Shown piece by piece: positions 7,130 through 8,577 of a stretch of DNA of 8,577 nucleotides (position 1 is its first letter; each line of letters starts with the position of its first letter). The position numbers and the translations under genes are program-made. The notes below the pieces were generated by a model. The model saw nothing but the letters and a program-made list of their open reading frames with translations, was not told the origin of the DNA and made no database searches. This stretch comes from Candidatus Cloacimonadota bacterium (GTDB lineage Bacteria; Cloacimonadota; Cloacimonadia; Cloacimonadales; Cloacimonadaceae), in assembly GCA_012519465.1 (NCBI GenBank), contig JAAYQD010000392.1, positions 1 to 8,577 on the forward strand. Direction: 5' to 3'.

Positions 7130-8577
7130 ATGAAAGCTTATAAGCCCTTTATTTGGCTGATCTTGTTTGGCGTGTTTGCCTGCACTTTGGCTGCACAATC
7201 AGCCCCATTCAATCCTGAATTATTACAATATCCGCTTGCCAGCGTGGATGATCAATTCATCCCCTATGTGAACCCTGCTTTGTTGGGCACCCAACACAAT
7301 TCTGATTTGGGTTTTGCCCAGATAATGGATAAAGACGGGTGGATCAAACAACATATCTTGTTTGTGAATGCCGGTGGATCAAGCTATGTGTATGAAAACC
7401 GCAATAACACGAGCTATCACAACCTCAGCGGTGGCTTTGCTTTGGGCAACAACGGCATTTTGAGAAACATCTATTTGGGCAGCCGCTATAGCTGGCAAAA
7501 CTCTTCCTTTGGCAAGGGATGGTGGCGCAGCGGAGCTACCGTGCGTCCTCATAATTCTGCATCGATGGCGTTTATGTGGGATAACCCTCAAAGTGGTCCT
7601 CCAGCATATCGGGCTGGCATCAGCCTGCGTCCTTTGCAATGGTTTTTGCCCCAACACGGCTATCGCCTGGAGCTGAGCGGAGACATGGGCTATCGCAAGG
7701 AAATCGATGCCAATGATCCCACTTTGCGGGAATACAAGTTAGGCGATGCGGTGGTTGGCGTCAAGACACAGGTTTTGGATGGTTTGATGGTGGGCGCCAC
7801 CTACAATCTGGATTCTGAAAACCTGATGCTCAATTTTGGTTTGCGCTTTGGCAAGACCAATCTCTCCAATATCATCTCCAAAACCAAGGATGGCGATCCC
7901 ATCTTTATCCCTCACATTGGTTTGGGCGATTATAACTACAAATCTTTCTTAGGCTTAAATGGTAGAAAATGGTATGAGATGAAGCTGGATAAGAGCATCG
8001 TGAGCTATAAGGCTCCTTCTTATGAGCTGGGTCCGGTGAAGATCTTTGATGGCAAGACCAGGAGTATTGAAGATCTGGTGCGCGAGCTGGAGAGAGTGGC
8101 AGAAGAGCCGGGCATCGAGGGAATCGTGTTGGTAAATCCATCCTTTGGCACCTCCTTTTCTTTGATGGAAGAGCTGGTGAGAGCTTTTTATGCGTTTAAA
8201 GCCACCGGCAAAAAGGTGGAATGTTACTACGATAATATCAGTAATGGCGGCTATATCTTTGCCTCTGCCATAGCGGATAATATCATGCTGAACCCAACTG
8301 GAATCCTGGATCTGAGAGGTTTTTCGGTTACCAGTCCTTATCTCGGAGAGATGTTGGACAGTCTGGGCGTGGAAGTGATCAATTTTAGAAGTCACAAATA
8401 CAAAAGCGCCGGCAATATGTTCTCTGAATCCAGCATGACCGAAAGCGAAAGGGAAACATACGAGGCGCTCTTGGATACCTTTTATGACACTGCTTTGGCG
8501 CAGATTGCCAAAGGGCGAGGAGACCGTTTGCAAGACACGCCGGAAACATTGGTGGAAAATGGACCCTACCTGATGGC
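7130..8577 (+). CDS. SppA-type (S49) protease with N-terminal beta-barrel-like domain, 3' end outside the window
   Basis: The frame is open for 482 codons to the window edge. It starts at ATG 7130, five bases after AGGAG (7120-7124). Residues 1-22 are a signal peptide (FACTLAAQS; C18 is not in a good lipobox). Residues about 40-245 contain YVNPALLGT, as in PorV/FadL-like outer-membrane proteins, and alternating amphipathic strands such as GLMVGATYNL and LMLNFGLRFG, suggesting a membrane beta-barrel. From about 300 the S49 fold begins: PGIEGIVLVNPSFG at 327-340, AFKATGKKVECYYD at 355-368, YIFASAIADNIMLNPTG at 375-391, and HKYKSA at 422-427, where K425 matches the catalytic Lys of SppA (K209 in E. 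coli). The serine of the Ser-Lys dyad would be about 200 residues further on, beyond the window. SppA degrades cleaved signal peptides and membrane proteins; here the barrel suggests outer-membrane or periplasmic action. I withhold the symbol sppA because of the odd architecture. Confidence 0.85.
   Translation, partial: MKAYKPFIWLILFGVFACTLAAQSAPFNPELLQYPLASVDDQFIPYVNPALLGTQHNSDLGFAQIMDKDGWIKQHILFVNAGGSSYVYENRNNTSYHNLSGGFALGNNGILRNIYLGSRYSWQNSSFGKGWWRSGATVRPHNSASMAFMWDNPQSGPPAYRAGISLRPLQWFLPQHGYRLELSGDMGYRKEIDANDPTLREYKLGDAVVGVKTQVLDGLMVGATYNLDSENLMLNFGLRFGKTNLSNIISKTKDGDPIFIPHIGLGDYNYKSFLGLNGRKWYEMKLDKSIVSYKAPSYELGPVKIFDGKTRSIEDLVRELERVAEEPGIEGIVLVNPSFGTSFSLMEELVRAFYAFKATGKKVECYYDNISNGGYIFASAIADNIMLNPTGILDLRGFSVTSPYLGEMLDSLGVEVINFRSHKYKSAGNMFSESSMTESERETYEALLDTFYDTALAQIAKGRGDRLQDTPETLVENGPYLM

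Noticed and set aside
7955..8533. 192-codon open frame on the - strand
   Set aside because: It lies wholly opposite the S49 protease frame, which has a ribosome site, signal peptide and family motifs. The antisense product shows no recognisable domain.

Overview
The window reads as a bacterial chromosome segment with every gene on the + strand. The best guess for the source is the Candidatus Cloacimonadota (WWE1) lineage. This rests on two adjacent secreted-protein genes that end in the NYPNPFNPTT-type C-terminal domain, and on a gingipain-like gene carrying a C-terminal module (GYKIKL, NWIGYF, IWNDITMIKAKDW, NCGDMVI) that I recall as common in Cloacimonadota. The assignment is from memory of family style and is not proven; related phyla with type IX-like sorting domains are possible.

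Region 1 (1-1606) is housekeeping. It holds the 3' end of a tRNA (probably Leu) with its terminator hairpin, then rsmI (16S rRNA C1402 ribose methyltransferase), translationally coupled through an ATGA overlap to a HAD-family phosphatase.

Region 2 (about 1607-6695) is an accessory surface-protein block with lower G+C in its first half. It starts with a 34-bp element ending in TTGACA. Next comes a gingipain-like (C25) reading frame with an intact ribosome site and signal peptide, but with an in-frame TAA at codon 36. Its peptidase half also stops before the usual His/Cys active site and runs straight into the Cloacimonadota-type C-terminal module. After a perfect intergenic stem-loop comes a secreted parallel beta-helix protein with its own C-terminal sorting-type domain.

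Region 3 (6696-8577) opens with about 310 bp holding no convincing gene. A second, almost identical copy of the TTGACA element follows, then the 5' part of an SppA-type (S49) protease gene that runs off the window. Unusually, its S49 domain is preceded by about 250 residues resembling an outer-membrane beta-barrel.

The most noteworthy points are the nonsense codon and missing active site of the gingipain-like gene, the duplicated promoter-proximal element in front of two unrelated envelope genes (possibly marking the ends of an inserted or duplicated cassette), and the barrel-plus-S49 architecture. I found no CRISPR array, insertion sequence or complete novel defence-type system.
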